Assembly (NCBI GenBank): GCA_037388885.1
Contig: JARRJS010000011.1
Span: forward strand, 1 to 39,269
DNA from: JARRJS01 sp037388885
Lineage (GTDB): Bacteria; Gemmatimonadota; Gemmatimonadetes; Longimicrobiales; RSA9
Reading direction: 5' to 3'
Length of the DNA: 39,269 nt
In this document: positions 33,088 through 39,269 of the stretch, piece after piece
Numbering within the stretch: position 1 is the first letter of the stretch
How the letters are laid out: every line of letters starts with the position of its first letter
Translations under genes and position numbers: made by a program
Notes under the pieces: generated by a model
What the model was told of the DNA's origin: nothing
The model's input: the letters and a program-made list of their open reading frames with translations, nothing else
Databases searched by the model: none

Positions 33088-34434
33088 TCAGGATCCGTAT
33101 GACCGAAGCAGCCACCAGCCGATGAGGCCGGCGAAGAGCGAGCTGAGGACGAGTGTGAGAGCCAGGAGCAGGCGCACGGCCAGGCGCGACGTGGCGGCGT
33201 CTGGAGGCCGGGTGCGCTCGATGCCGTGAGACGTCAGATCGAACAGCCAGCCCAGCATGATGGCGACGGGGAAGCCGAGCAGGGTGGTGGCGACCAGGAT
33301 CGAATAGACGCTGTCCGGCAGCGGGGTGCCCTCCAGGATGAGCTGTGCCCCGGCCAACAGCATGCCTGCCGCCGCGATGTAGACGATGGCTACGTTGTAG
33401 ACTCGTCGCTGCTTCAGCTCCACCAGGAAGGCCTGGAGCGCCGGCAGTCGCTCGACGGCATCGTCCACCGCATGCAACCCGAGAGCGAAGCCGTCCGGCT
33501 CGCCGGCCGCTCCCGGCGCCCGACTCCCGGCGGGCGCCGCCGCCGAGGGCGCGCCTGCACCGCCCGCTACGGCCGGCTGGCTGCCGACGGCCATCGCTTC
33601 CAGTCGGCGAGCCAGCTCCGCGGCTCGCGGTCGGTGCTCCGGCTTCTTGGTCAGGCAGCGTCGCAGCAGCTCCGCACACCGGCGGTCGACGCTCGGCAAC
33701 AGCTCGGTGAGATCGCGTGGTGGCTGATGCAGGTGCGCGGCCGCAGCCTCGGCAGGCGACGTCGCCCGGTACGGCTTCTGGAGTGTCAACACCTCGAAGG
33801 CCAGCACGCCCAGGCCGTACACATCGGTGGCCGGCGTGAGCGGCTCGCCCAGCAGTTGCTCGGGACTGGCATACACCGGCTCACCGATCCGTTGCCCTGG
33901 CGCTGTTAGCTGCGTCACCGCCTCACTGCCCGTCTCCAGGATGCCGGCCAACCCGAAGTCGGTGAACACCGCACGCTCCTGCTCCGGCTGCCAGATCACG
34001 GTGCCCGGCCGCACGTCCCGGTGGATGACCCGCTGCGCATGCGCCGCGGCAAGAGCGCTGGCGAGCTGTGCCAGGGCCGCGATCGCCGTACGCTCGGGCA
34101 GAGGGCCCTCCGCCTCGAGCGCGTCGGCCAGTGTATGACCCTCCACATAGCCCATGACGATGTAGGGCGTGCCGTCCGGCAGCCGGCCGACGCGGTGGAT
34201 GGGTACGATATTCGGATGGGACAGCCGGGCCGCTGCCCGTGCTTCCCGCTCGAAGCGTCCTTCCACCACCTTGTCGCCGACCAGCTCGGGTCGGGGGAGC
34301 TTGATGGCCACGAGCCGTCGTAGCGCCGTTTCGCGGGCGAGGTACACGACCCCGAGCCGCCCCGTGCCCAGGGGGCGCAACACCTCGAACTCCGGCGCCA
34401 GGGCCTTTGCCAGGGACTCCGGAACGCCGCTCAT
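33088..34434 (-). CDS. Membrane Ser/Thr kinase-like protein with altered catalytic loop
   Basis: 448 aa: kinase domain (about 15-280), Ala/Gly/Pro-rich linker (285-330), then three transmembrane helices (345-367, 376-400, 418-443). Glycine loop GTGRLGV (23-29), K45, HRD (138-140), DFG (159-161) and SPE (190-192) are kept, but the loop reads HRDVRPGT: Lys is Arg142 and the Mg-binding Asn is Thr145, so activity may be weak or absent. The membrane part resembles a module usually joined to TPR proteins. ATG 34434 follows GGAGGT seven bases upstream; earlier ATGs lack this. Confidence 0.82.
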   Translation of the reverse strand: MSGVPESLAKALAPEFEVLRPLGTGRLGVVYLARETALRRLVAIKLPRPELVGDKVVEGRFEREARAAARLSHPNIVPIHRVGRLPDGTPYIVMGYVEGHTLADALEAEGPLPERTAIAALAQLASALAAAHAQRVIHRDVRPGTVIWQPEQERAVFTDFGLAGILETGSEAVTQLTAPGQRIGEPVYASPEQLLGEPLTPATDVYGLGVLAFEVLTLQKPYRATSPAEAAAAHLHQPPRDLTELLPSVDRRCAELLRRCLTKKPEHRPRAAELARRLEAMAVGSQPAVAGGAGAPSAAAPAGSRAPGAAGEPDGFALGLHAVDDAVERLPALQAFLVELKQRRVYNVAIVYIAAAGMLLAGAQLILEGTPLPDSVYSILVATTLLGFPVAIMLGWLFDLTSHGIERTRPPDAATSRLAVRLLLALTLVLSSLFAGLIGWWLLRSYGS

Positions 34435-34523
34435 GGACGCTACCTCCATGATCCTGTCTGCAACAACGCCCTTGCAGAGCGCTGCGCGCCGCCCATCTTT
34501 GAACCTGCTAATCTGCAGCACCC

Positions 34524-34545
34524 GCTGAAGCTTCTCCCCTTCAGC
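34524..34545 (+). other. Hairpin just before the lipoprotein ribosome-binding site
   Basis: GCTGAAG (34524-34530) pairs perfectly with CTTCAGC (34539-34545) over an eight-base loop, ending four bases before the GAGGTG ribosome-binding site of the next gene. It could influence translation. It lies in the 125-base region shared by the divergent kinase and lipoprotein genes. Confidence 0.4.
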
Positions 34546-34559
34546 AGCGAGGTGACCTC

Positions 34560-34991
34560 ATGCAGCGCTCCAGAGCTATTCCCCTCATTTTCCTTTCTTC
34601 CTTTTTCGCGGTCGCATGCGCGGCGGCGCCCCAGGGCTTTCCGCCGGAGCCAGCGCCCACCGTACCGGGTCACGTCAATGTGAACGTCGTGTGCGGGGAC
34701 TCCGGCCACGCGACCGTCCTCGCGATCGCGCCGTGGCGCGTGGTGCCCGATCGGCAACGTGCGGTGGCCTGGCATGCAAACGGGCCAAAGGAACTAAAGT
34801 CCTTCGAGGTGCGCGCCGCGGACACGAAACACTGGCCGTTCCCCCAAACCTCCTACGATTCGCACGGCAGCGGCGAGATCGTGGCGACATTGAGCCCGGT
34901 GGTTCAGCGGGACACGTACCATTACGTGCTCCGCATCGTCTGCCCGCAGAAGGTCATCACCATCGACCCCGACATCATGGTCAGGCACTAG
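34560..34991 (+). CDS. Lipoprotein of unknown function, 143 aa
   Basis: Signal peptide with lipobox FAVAC (C20), Pro-rich spacer, then a beta-rich domain containing two further cysteines, in VNVVCGDSG (C45) and LRIVCPQKV (about C128), which could form a periplasmic disulfide. GAGGTG lies before the ATG. No family recognised. It is flanked by kinase genes on the opposite strand, so a sensory accessory role is possible but unsupported. The downstream gap to the convergent kinase is only 41 bases. Confidence 0.75.
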   Translation: MQRSRAIPLIFLSSFFAVACAAAPQGFPPEPAPTVPGHVNVNVVCGDSGHATVLAIAPWRVVPDRQRAVAWHANGPKELKSFEVRAADTKHWPFPQTSYDSHGSGEIVATLSPVVQRDTYHYVLRIVCPQKVITIDPDIMVRH

Positions 34992-35032
34992 CGATGCGGG
35001 TCGGCCGTCGGCGGGCCGAACCGGGCCGGATC

Positions 35033-37375
35033 TCACCCGTGCCCATCGCCTGCAACATCGTGATGACCAGATGCTGCTGCGGCACTCGCGGCAGCTGTGG
35101 CCGCCGCCCGCCGCCGCAGCACCGCAGCAGCGCTGTCGCGACCCATGCGCGTGAGGAGCTCGGCGTAGTCGTTCAGTGAATCACGGACATGGTAGTCGCC
35201 ACTGCCGTACGCGTTTTCCCGGATCTGCAGCGCCTGACGGTAGAGCGGCTCTGCTTTCGCGAAATGCCCCTCGTCGCGGTAGACGTTGGCCAGGCCATTC
35301 AGCGTCTCGGCTATGCCGGGGTCGCCCGACTGGAGCCGTTTGCGCTTGATCTCGAGCGCCCGCAGGAAATCCCGCTCCGCTTCGGCGTACCGCTTCTCCT
35401 GCCAGTAGACCTCGGCCAGGTTGTTCAGGATCTGGCCCACGCGAAGGTGATCCGGTTCAAGCACCTTTTCGAAAATGGACTGCGCGTGCTGGTAGGCGTC
35501 GGCTGCCTTGGCGTAATGCTCCTGATAGTAGTAGAGCGCTCCGAGGTTGCTCCAGCTGATAGCCAGCTGCGGATCGAGAGGGGGCAGCGTCCGGCGACGG
35601 ATGGCAAGGGCGCGTTCGAGGTAGGGCTGAGCGCGGTCCAGTTTTTGGTCGGACATGTACATGGCACCGATGTCGTTCAGCACGCCGACGATCGCTGTGC
35701 TGTCCGGGACAGGGGCGTGCGTCAGGATGTCCAATGCGCCAAGCAGCAACGGCTCCGCCTCATCATACTTTCCGTTTCGCACGTATAAGGCGCCCAGCGC
35801 GTCCATGGTGCCGGCGACGCGCTTGTCCGCGCGGCCGTACAAGCTCCGTCTCAGGTCCAGCGCCTCCTTAAGCTCGCGTTCCGCATCGTCGAACCGTCCT
35901 TGTGTCTGGTCCAGGTCGCCGAGGCGCACCAGGCTTTGCGCCAGCTCGTTGTCGGCGCCCGCGTCGCGCTCGATCTGCACGGATCGCAGCAGAAGAGGCC
36001 GAGCCCGGTCGTAGAGTCCGAGCTGTGTGTAGACCTGGCCGATGGTTCTCATCATGCGCGCCTGCACCACGGGCTGACCGGCCAGCTGTGTATCGATCTG
36101 CACCGCACCGCGGTCCAGTATCTCGCGTGCCGTGACCGTGTTGCCACGCGCCTCGCTCGGATTGCTCACCCTGAACAGGCTCACCAGGAAATCCGATGTC
36201 TCCTTTGCTGTTTGTGCCGCGCGTTCCGCGGCGACCTGCGCCCGGCGCGCCCGCACGAAGCCCGTCGTCGCCGCGCCGGCGCCAAGCAGGATGGCTGCGA
36301 CGGCGATGGCCGATGCCGCCACGCCCGCACGGTGACGCTGCACGAACTTGGACACGCGATATCGCGCGCTGGGCGGCCGCGCCAGCACGGGCTCGTTGGC
36401 CAGGTGCCGCTCCAGATCGAGCGCCAGGCCGTGGGCCGTGTCGTAGCGGCGGGTGCGGTCCTTGTCCATTGCCTTCAGGATGATCCAGTCCAGGTCGCCC
36501 TTGAGCTCGTGCCGCAGGGAAGACGTCGTCGTGCGGCGCCGTTCGGCCACGACGGTGCTCTGCGGACCCAGGCTGGTCAGCCGGACGCTGGGTCGTGGCG
36601 TATCGCGCTCGCGCAGCGTGTGCGGGATCGCGACTTCCGGGCGTGTCGCGAGGTCGAAGGGCAGCGCGCCGACCATAAGCTCGTATAGCATGACGCCGAG
36701 GGAGTAGACGTCGGTGCGGGTGTCCACGTCCAGGCCGGACATCTCCGCCTGTTCCGGGCTCATGTACTCGGGCGTGCCGACCATCTGCCCGAGGTGCGTC
36801 ACCAGCGTGCGATCCGTGAGGCTGCGGCCGATGGCCTTGGCAATACCGAAATCGATGACCTTCACCACGGGCTGCGCCTCGCGCACGGTGACCATCACGT
36901 TGGAAGGCTTCAGGTCCCGATGGATCACGCCTTTCTGGTGCGCGTGTTGCACCGCCGCGCACACGTCGAGGAACAGGTCCAGCCGTTCGCGCGTGGTCAG
37001 CTTGTGCGTGTCGGCGTAATCTGTGATGGGCACGCCGCGCACCAGCTCCATGACGAAGTAGGGTCGGCCGGTCTCGGTGGCGCCGCCGTCGAGCACCTGG
37101 GCGATGTTGGGGTGGTCCATGACGGCGAGGGCCTGACGCTCGGACTCGAAGCGACCGACGACCTCCTTCGTGTCCATGCCCAGCTTGATGATCTTGAGCG
37201 CGACGCGGCGACGCACCGGCGCCGTTTGCTCCGCCAGGTACACGACGCCCATGCCGCCTTCGCCCAGCACTTCCAGCAGCTGGTAGGGGCCGATCTTTTC
37301 GGGGTCGCCGCGTTGGGATTTGGGTTGGTCCTGGCCGTTCGATCCGCCAGGCGGCCGGTTTTCACTGGGAGTCAT
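35033..37375 (-). CDS. Transmembrane Ser/Thr kinase with extracytoplasmic TPR repeats (PknB-like)
   Basis: 780 aa: canonical kinase domain with glycine loop LGEGGMGVVY (37-46), K61, HRDLKPSN (152-159), DFG (175-177) and SPE (206-208); one transmembrane helix (351-373); then about seven to eight TPR motifs (roughly 430-760) with repeats such as ALYVRNGKYDEAEPLL. All catalytic residues are present, in contrast to the neighbouring kinase. TPRs outside the membrane would sense or bind partners. Ends in an Ala-rich tail. ATG 37375 chosen; a GTG ten codons upstream is also possible. Confidence 0.9.
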   Translation of the reverse strand: MTPSENRPPGGSNGQDQPKSQRGDPEKIGPYQLLEVLGEGGMGVVYLAEQTAPVRRRVALKIIKLGMDTKEVVGRFESERQALAVMDHPNIAQVLDGGATETGRPYFVMELVRGVPITDYADTHKLTTRERLDLFLDVCAAVQHAHQKGVIHRDLKPSNVMVTVREAQPVVKVIDFGIAKAIGRSLTDRTLVTHLGQMVGTPEYMSPEQAEMSGLDVDTRTDVYSLGVMLYELMVGALPFDLATRPEVAIPHTLRERDTPRPSVRLTSLGPQSTVVAERRRTTTSSLRHELKGDLDWIILKAMDKDRTRRYDTAHGLALDLERHLANEPVLARPPSARYRVSKFVQRHRAGVAASAIAVAAILLGAGAATTGFVRARRAQVAAERAAQTAKETSDFLVSLFRVSNPSEARGNTVTAREILDRGAVQIDTQLAGQPVVQARMMRTIGQVYTQLGLYDRARPLLLRSVQIERDAGADNELAQSLVRLGDLDQTQGRFDDAERELKEALDLRRSLYGRADKRVAGTMDALGALYVRNGKYDEAEPLLLGALDILTHAPVPDSTAIVGVLNDIGAMYMSDQKLDRAQPYLERALAIRRRTLPPLDPQLAISWSNLGALYYYQEHYAKAADAYQHAQSIFEKVLEPDHLRVGQILNNLAEVYWQEKRYAEAERDFLRALEIKRKRLQSGDPGIAETLNGLANVYRDEGHFAKAEPLYRQALQIRENAYGSGDYHVRDSLNDYAELLTRMGRDSAAAVLRRRAAATAAASAAAASGHHDVAGDGHG

Positions 37376-37435
37376 GGGGAGCGCCTTTCCCGTCCGGGGT
37401 CGCACGCCCGCGGGTCCACAGGGACGACCCCGATG

Positions 37436-37476
37436 TGGAATATTCCAACTTCATCGTATTGATGTCGGAGTGTCAA
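37436..37476 (-). promoter_or_regulatory. TTGACA promoter and TGGAATATTCCA palindrome of the TPR kinase
   Basis: Minus-strand TTGACA (37476-37471) precedes a weak -10 (TGAAGT, 37453-37448, 17-base spacer). The perfect 12-bp palindrome TGGAATATTCCA (37436-37447) covers the expected start site, an operator-like position, and is AT-rich against a GC-rich background. Confidence 0.45.
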
Positions 37477-37500
37477 CAGTGGCGGTTGTGCAGGGCATCT

Positions 37501-37678
37501 GTGCAGGGCCTGGCCTAGGGGTGGCAGGGCTGATTGGTGGCGCTTGGACGGAGAAAGGGAGACTTGCAGGGCGGCCGTGCAGAGGCCGGTTGAGTGGGGT
37601 GTGCGGCTGATTGGTTGGCGCTTGGACGGTGACGGGGAGACGGGGGGACGGGGCGACGGGGGGACGGGGCGACGGGGG
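37501..37678 (+). repeat. Degenerate 77-bp tandem repeat plus GACGGGGN octamers
   Basis: Two imperfect copies starting GTGCAG lie at 37501-37577 and 37577-37641; the best shared part is CTGATTGG(T)TGGCGCTTGGACGG (from 37530 and 37607). They are followed by six tandem octamers GACGGGGN (37631-37678). Together with 37679-37841, where I see nothing further, this fills the 466-base spacer upstream of the TPR kinase. Confidence 0.6.
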
Positions 37679-37841
37679 CGCCAGTGCTCCCTGTCTCCCC
37701 TTCGCCCGATTGTCACGGCGCGAGGAGCTTGCTCGGGCGAAAAGCACGCCGGGCCTGGAAACGGAGCCGGCCGCCGGGCGTCATCCCGTCAATGTCCAGG
37801 TCCGGCAACCGTCGCCACGCGCGACCTCTGAAGCCGACCTC

Positions 37842-38765
37842 TCACCTCCCCTGCACCAACAGCTCCTCGCCTTCCGTGGCGATGGCCAGCTGCAGGGGCG
37901 AACCCCGGCTCGCCAGGTCGTCGCGCAGCCGTGCCGCCAACTCGAGCAGCTCCGTGTCCGTCCGCTCCGGCGCGTGATGGAACGCGTACAGCCGGCGCAC
38001 GCCTGCATCTTCGGCGAGACGAACGGTCTGGCTGAACGTGCTGTGTCCCCAGCCTTCGACGGTGGGGTATTCCTGGTCCGTGTACATGGCGTCGTGGAAG
38101 AGCACGTCGACGCCGTCCAGGAACTCGGTGAGCTCGCGATACCAGGCGTCGCCTCCCACCTCGTACGACCCGCCCACCAGCTCGTTGTCCGGGATGTACG
38201 CCAGCGCTGCCGTGCCCGAGCGGATGCGGTAGCCGTGCGTCCGGGATGGATGCCGCGTGCGAATCGCGGAGACCTCCACGTTCCCGTCGATCCACGGCTC
38301 GTCGTCCAGGTGGATGAATTCCAGGGTAGCGGACAACGCCTCGTATGGGACGGGGAAATAGACGGATCCCATCTGGCCGCGGAACAGGGTCTCGATATCG
38401 GTGTCGCCCTGCCGTGGGCCATGGATGCGGATGCGGGTCTCCGGCCGATAGAGCGGGCCGAAGAAGGGCACGCCCTGGATGTGGTCCCAGTGGAAGTGCG
38501 TCAGGAACAGGTCGGCGTTCGTGGAGCCCTCCAGGGCGTCCAGCCGGCGGCCCAAGGCGCGGATGCCGGTGCCCGCGTCGAAGATGAAGCACCGGTCGTC
38601 GTCGGTGCGCACTTCCAGGCAGGACGTGTTGCCTCCGAACCGGGCCGTTGCAGGGCCCGGACTGGGGATGGAGCCGCGGGTGCCCCAGCACGTGACCCGC
38701 AGGGGCATCCGGTCCATGCTGTTCATGGCGGTCGGTTCGAGATCGGCCGATCGCGACACGGGCAT
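37842..38765 (-). CDS. Metallo-beta-lactamase-fold hydrolase, phosphodiesterase-like
   Basis: 307-aa cytoplasmic zinc hydrolase. The N-terminus CWGTRGSIPSPG (26-37) with GGNTSC (44-49) and the metal motif THFHWDH (H90, H92, D94, H95) are typical of the PhnP/cAMP-phosphodiesterase-like MBL subgroup; later ligands sit in FHDAMY and FHHAPE. Substrate may be a cyclic nucleotide or other phosphodiester. The start is uncertain: ATG 38765 is used, but M14, M17 and M20 are possible and the fold begins near residue 21. It is divergent from a cNMP-binding gene, which fits cyclic-nucleotide signalling. Confidence 0.82.
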   Translation of the reverse strand: MPVSRSADLEPTAMNSMDRMPLRVTCWGTRGSIPSPGPATARFGGNTSCLEVRTDDDRCFIFDAGTGIRALGRRLDALEGSTNADLFLTHFHWDHIQGVPFFGPLYRPETRIRIHGPRQGDTDIETLFRGQMGSVYFPVPYEALSATLEFIHLDDEPWIDGNVEVSAIRTRHPSRTHGYRIRSGTAALAYIPDNELVGGSYEVGGDAWYRELTEFLDGVDVLFHDAMYTDQEYPTVEGWGHSTFSQTVRLAEDAGVRRLYAFHHAPERTDTELLELAARLRDDLASRGSPLQLAIATEGEELLVQGR

Positions 38766-38960
38766 ATCCCTGTCCCGGGGTGATGAAGGGTTGCGGCAAA
38801 CCTGCCGCGTGACTGGAAGGTCGGGGTAGAGGACTTGACCAGCAAGGCCGACCTCGCGCGCCGTCGTTGCGCGGCACCAGGCTGCCGCGTAGCTCTGCGG
38901 CGCCCTTTCTCGCCTGTTCGCCAGGCCCTACATTGAGCAAGTTCCTCGCCGGAGCCATCC

Positions 38961-39269
38961 ATGAACGATTCCAAACCCTCAACGGACCACGACCCACCGG
39001 CTGCGCGCATCGTCGATCTACTGGGCACCGTGCGCCTGTTCCAGGGCCTGCCGCGCAGTGACCTGGAACGTATCGCCGGGCTCGCCACGCCGAAGGAGCT
39101 GGACGCGAACGAGGTCCTGTTCCGGGAAGGCGATTCGGCGGATCGCTTCTACATTGTCGGCTCCGGAGCCGTCGAGATCGTGAAGGAGCGCCCGTTGGGC
39201 GACAACGACCGGCTGGCGGTGCGTCGTGCGGGTGAGGCGTTCGGCGAAATGTCGCTCCTCACGGATGGG
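38961..39269 (+). CDS. Cyclic-nucleotide-binding domain protein, 5' part only
   Basis: The first 103 codons run off the window. After a short polar N-terminus the sequence has the cNMP-binding beta-roll: VRLFQGLPRSDLERIA, LFREGDSADRFYIVGSG and AFGEMSLL, where the Glu of FGEMS is the cNMP ribose contact. The phosphate-binding Arg lies beyond the end. GGAG at 38951-38954 supports the ATG. A weak TACATT -10 box is at 38929-38934. Could be a Crp-type regulator or an enzyme with a cNMP domain. Confidence 0.85.
   Translation, partial: MNDSKPSTDHDPPAARIVDLLGTVRLFQGLPRSDLERIAGLATPKELDANEVLFREGDSADRFYIVGSGAVEIVKERPLGDNDRLAVRRAGEAFGEMSLLTDG

Noticed and set aside
37501..37678. Possible CRISPR array
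   Set aside because: The copies are imperfect, only two, and not separated by unique equal-length spacers; no cas genes nearby.

Overview
High-GC chromosomal DNA (roughly two thirds G+C by eye) with almost no strand-wide gaps, no rRNA, tRNA, transposase, phage or CRISPR sequence. The mix of a complete SUF operon with an embedded Rieske protein, Ser/Thr kinases fused to TPR or membrane modules, a secreted S9 prolyl-oligopeptidase, a bacterial sphingolipid-type gene run and a PFK of the mixed-substrate clade suggests a Gram-negative, aerobic environmental bacterium; Gemmatimonadota is my best guess, but this is inference from gene content, not from a marker gene.

Layout. 1-155: 5' end of a secreted protein (minus). 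328-6491: iron-sulfur assembly operon sufC-sufB-sufD-Rieske-sufS-sufU behind a TTGACA promoter and a Fur-box-like inverted repeat, with three tandem hairpins between sufC and sufB. 6525-9343: divergent Eis-like acetyltransferase and FadI-like thiolase. 9347-9608: mirror-image simple-repeat arrays between convergent genes. 9612-11101: coupled acyl-CoA thioesterase and secreted metallo-beta-lactamase-fold protein (minus). 11177-15748: SLC13 carboxylate transporter, an alpha-toroid repeat protein with an M20 deacylase, a tiny membrane protein and a lipoprotein. 15741-18153 (minus): 7Fe ferredoxin, a diverged RelA/SpoT-type HD protein overlapping a cobalamin adenosyltransferase, and LD-carboxypeptidase. 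18344-25152 (plus): seven co-directional genes, of which four (NAD-dependent reductase/epimerase, serine palmitoyltransferase, GNAT acyltransferase, PAP2 enzyme) look like a compact ceramide/phosphosphingolipid pathway. 25201-27101: structured leader, unknown 139-aa protein, terminator, SDR and lipoprotein. 27104-30645 (minus): S9 peptidase and an orphan Leu/Ile/Val-type binding protein. 30871-32663 (minus): a selenoprotein W-like gene read through an in-frame UGA, then phosphofructokinase, then dodecin. 33088-37375: two Ser/Thr kinases, one with a degenerate catalytic loop. 37842-39269: a metallo-beta-lactamase-fold phosphodiesterase-like protein and the start of a cNMP-binding protein.

The two strongest discoveries are (i) the selW-like gene at 32436-32663, whose UGA lies at the second redox position of a CxxU motif and is followed by a stem-loop with bacterial SECIS geometry, and (ii) the four-gene sphingolipid-type cluster at 20123-24390. 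Several intergenic regions also carry unusual simple-repeat or inverted-repeat structure.
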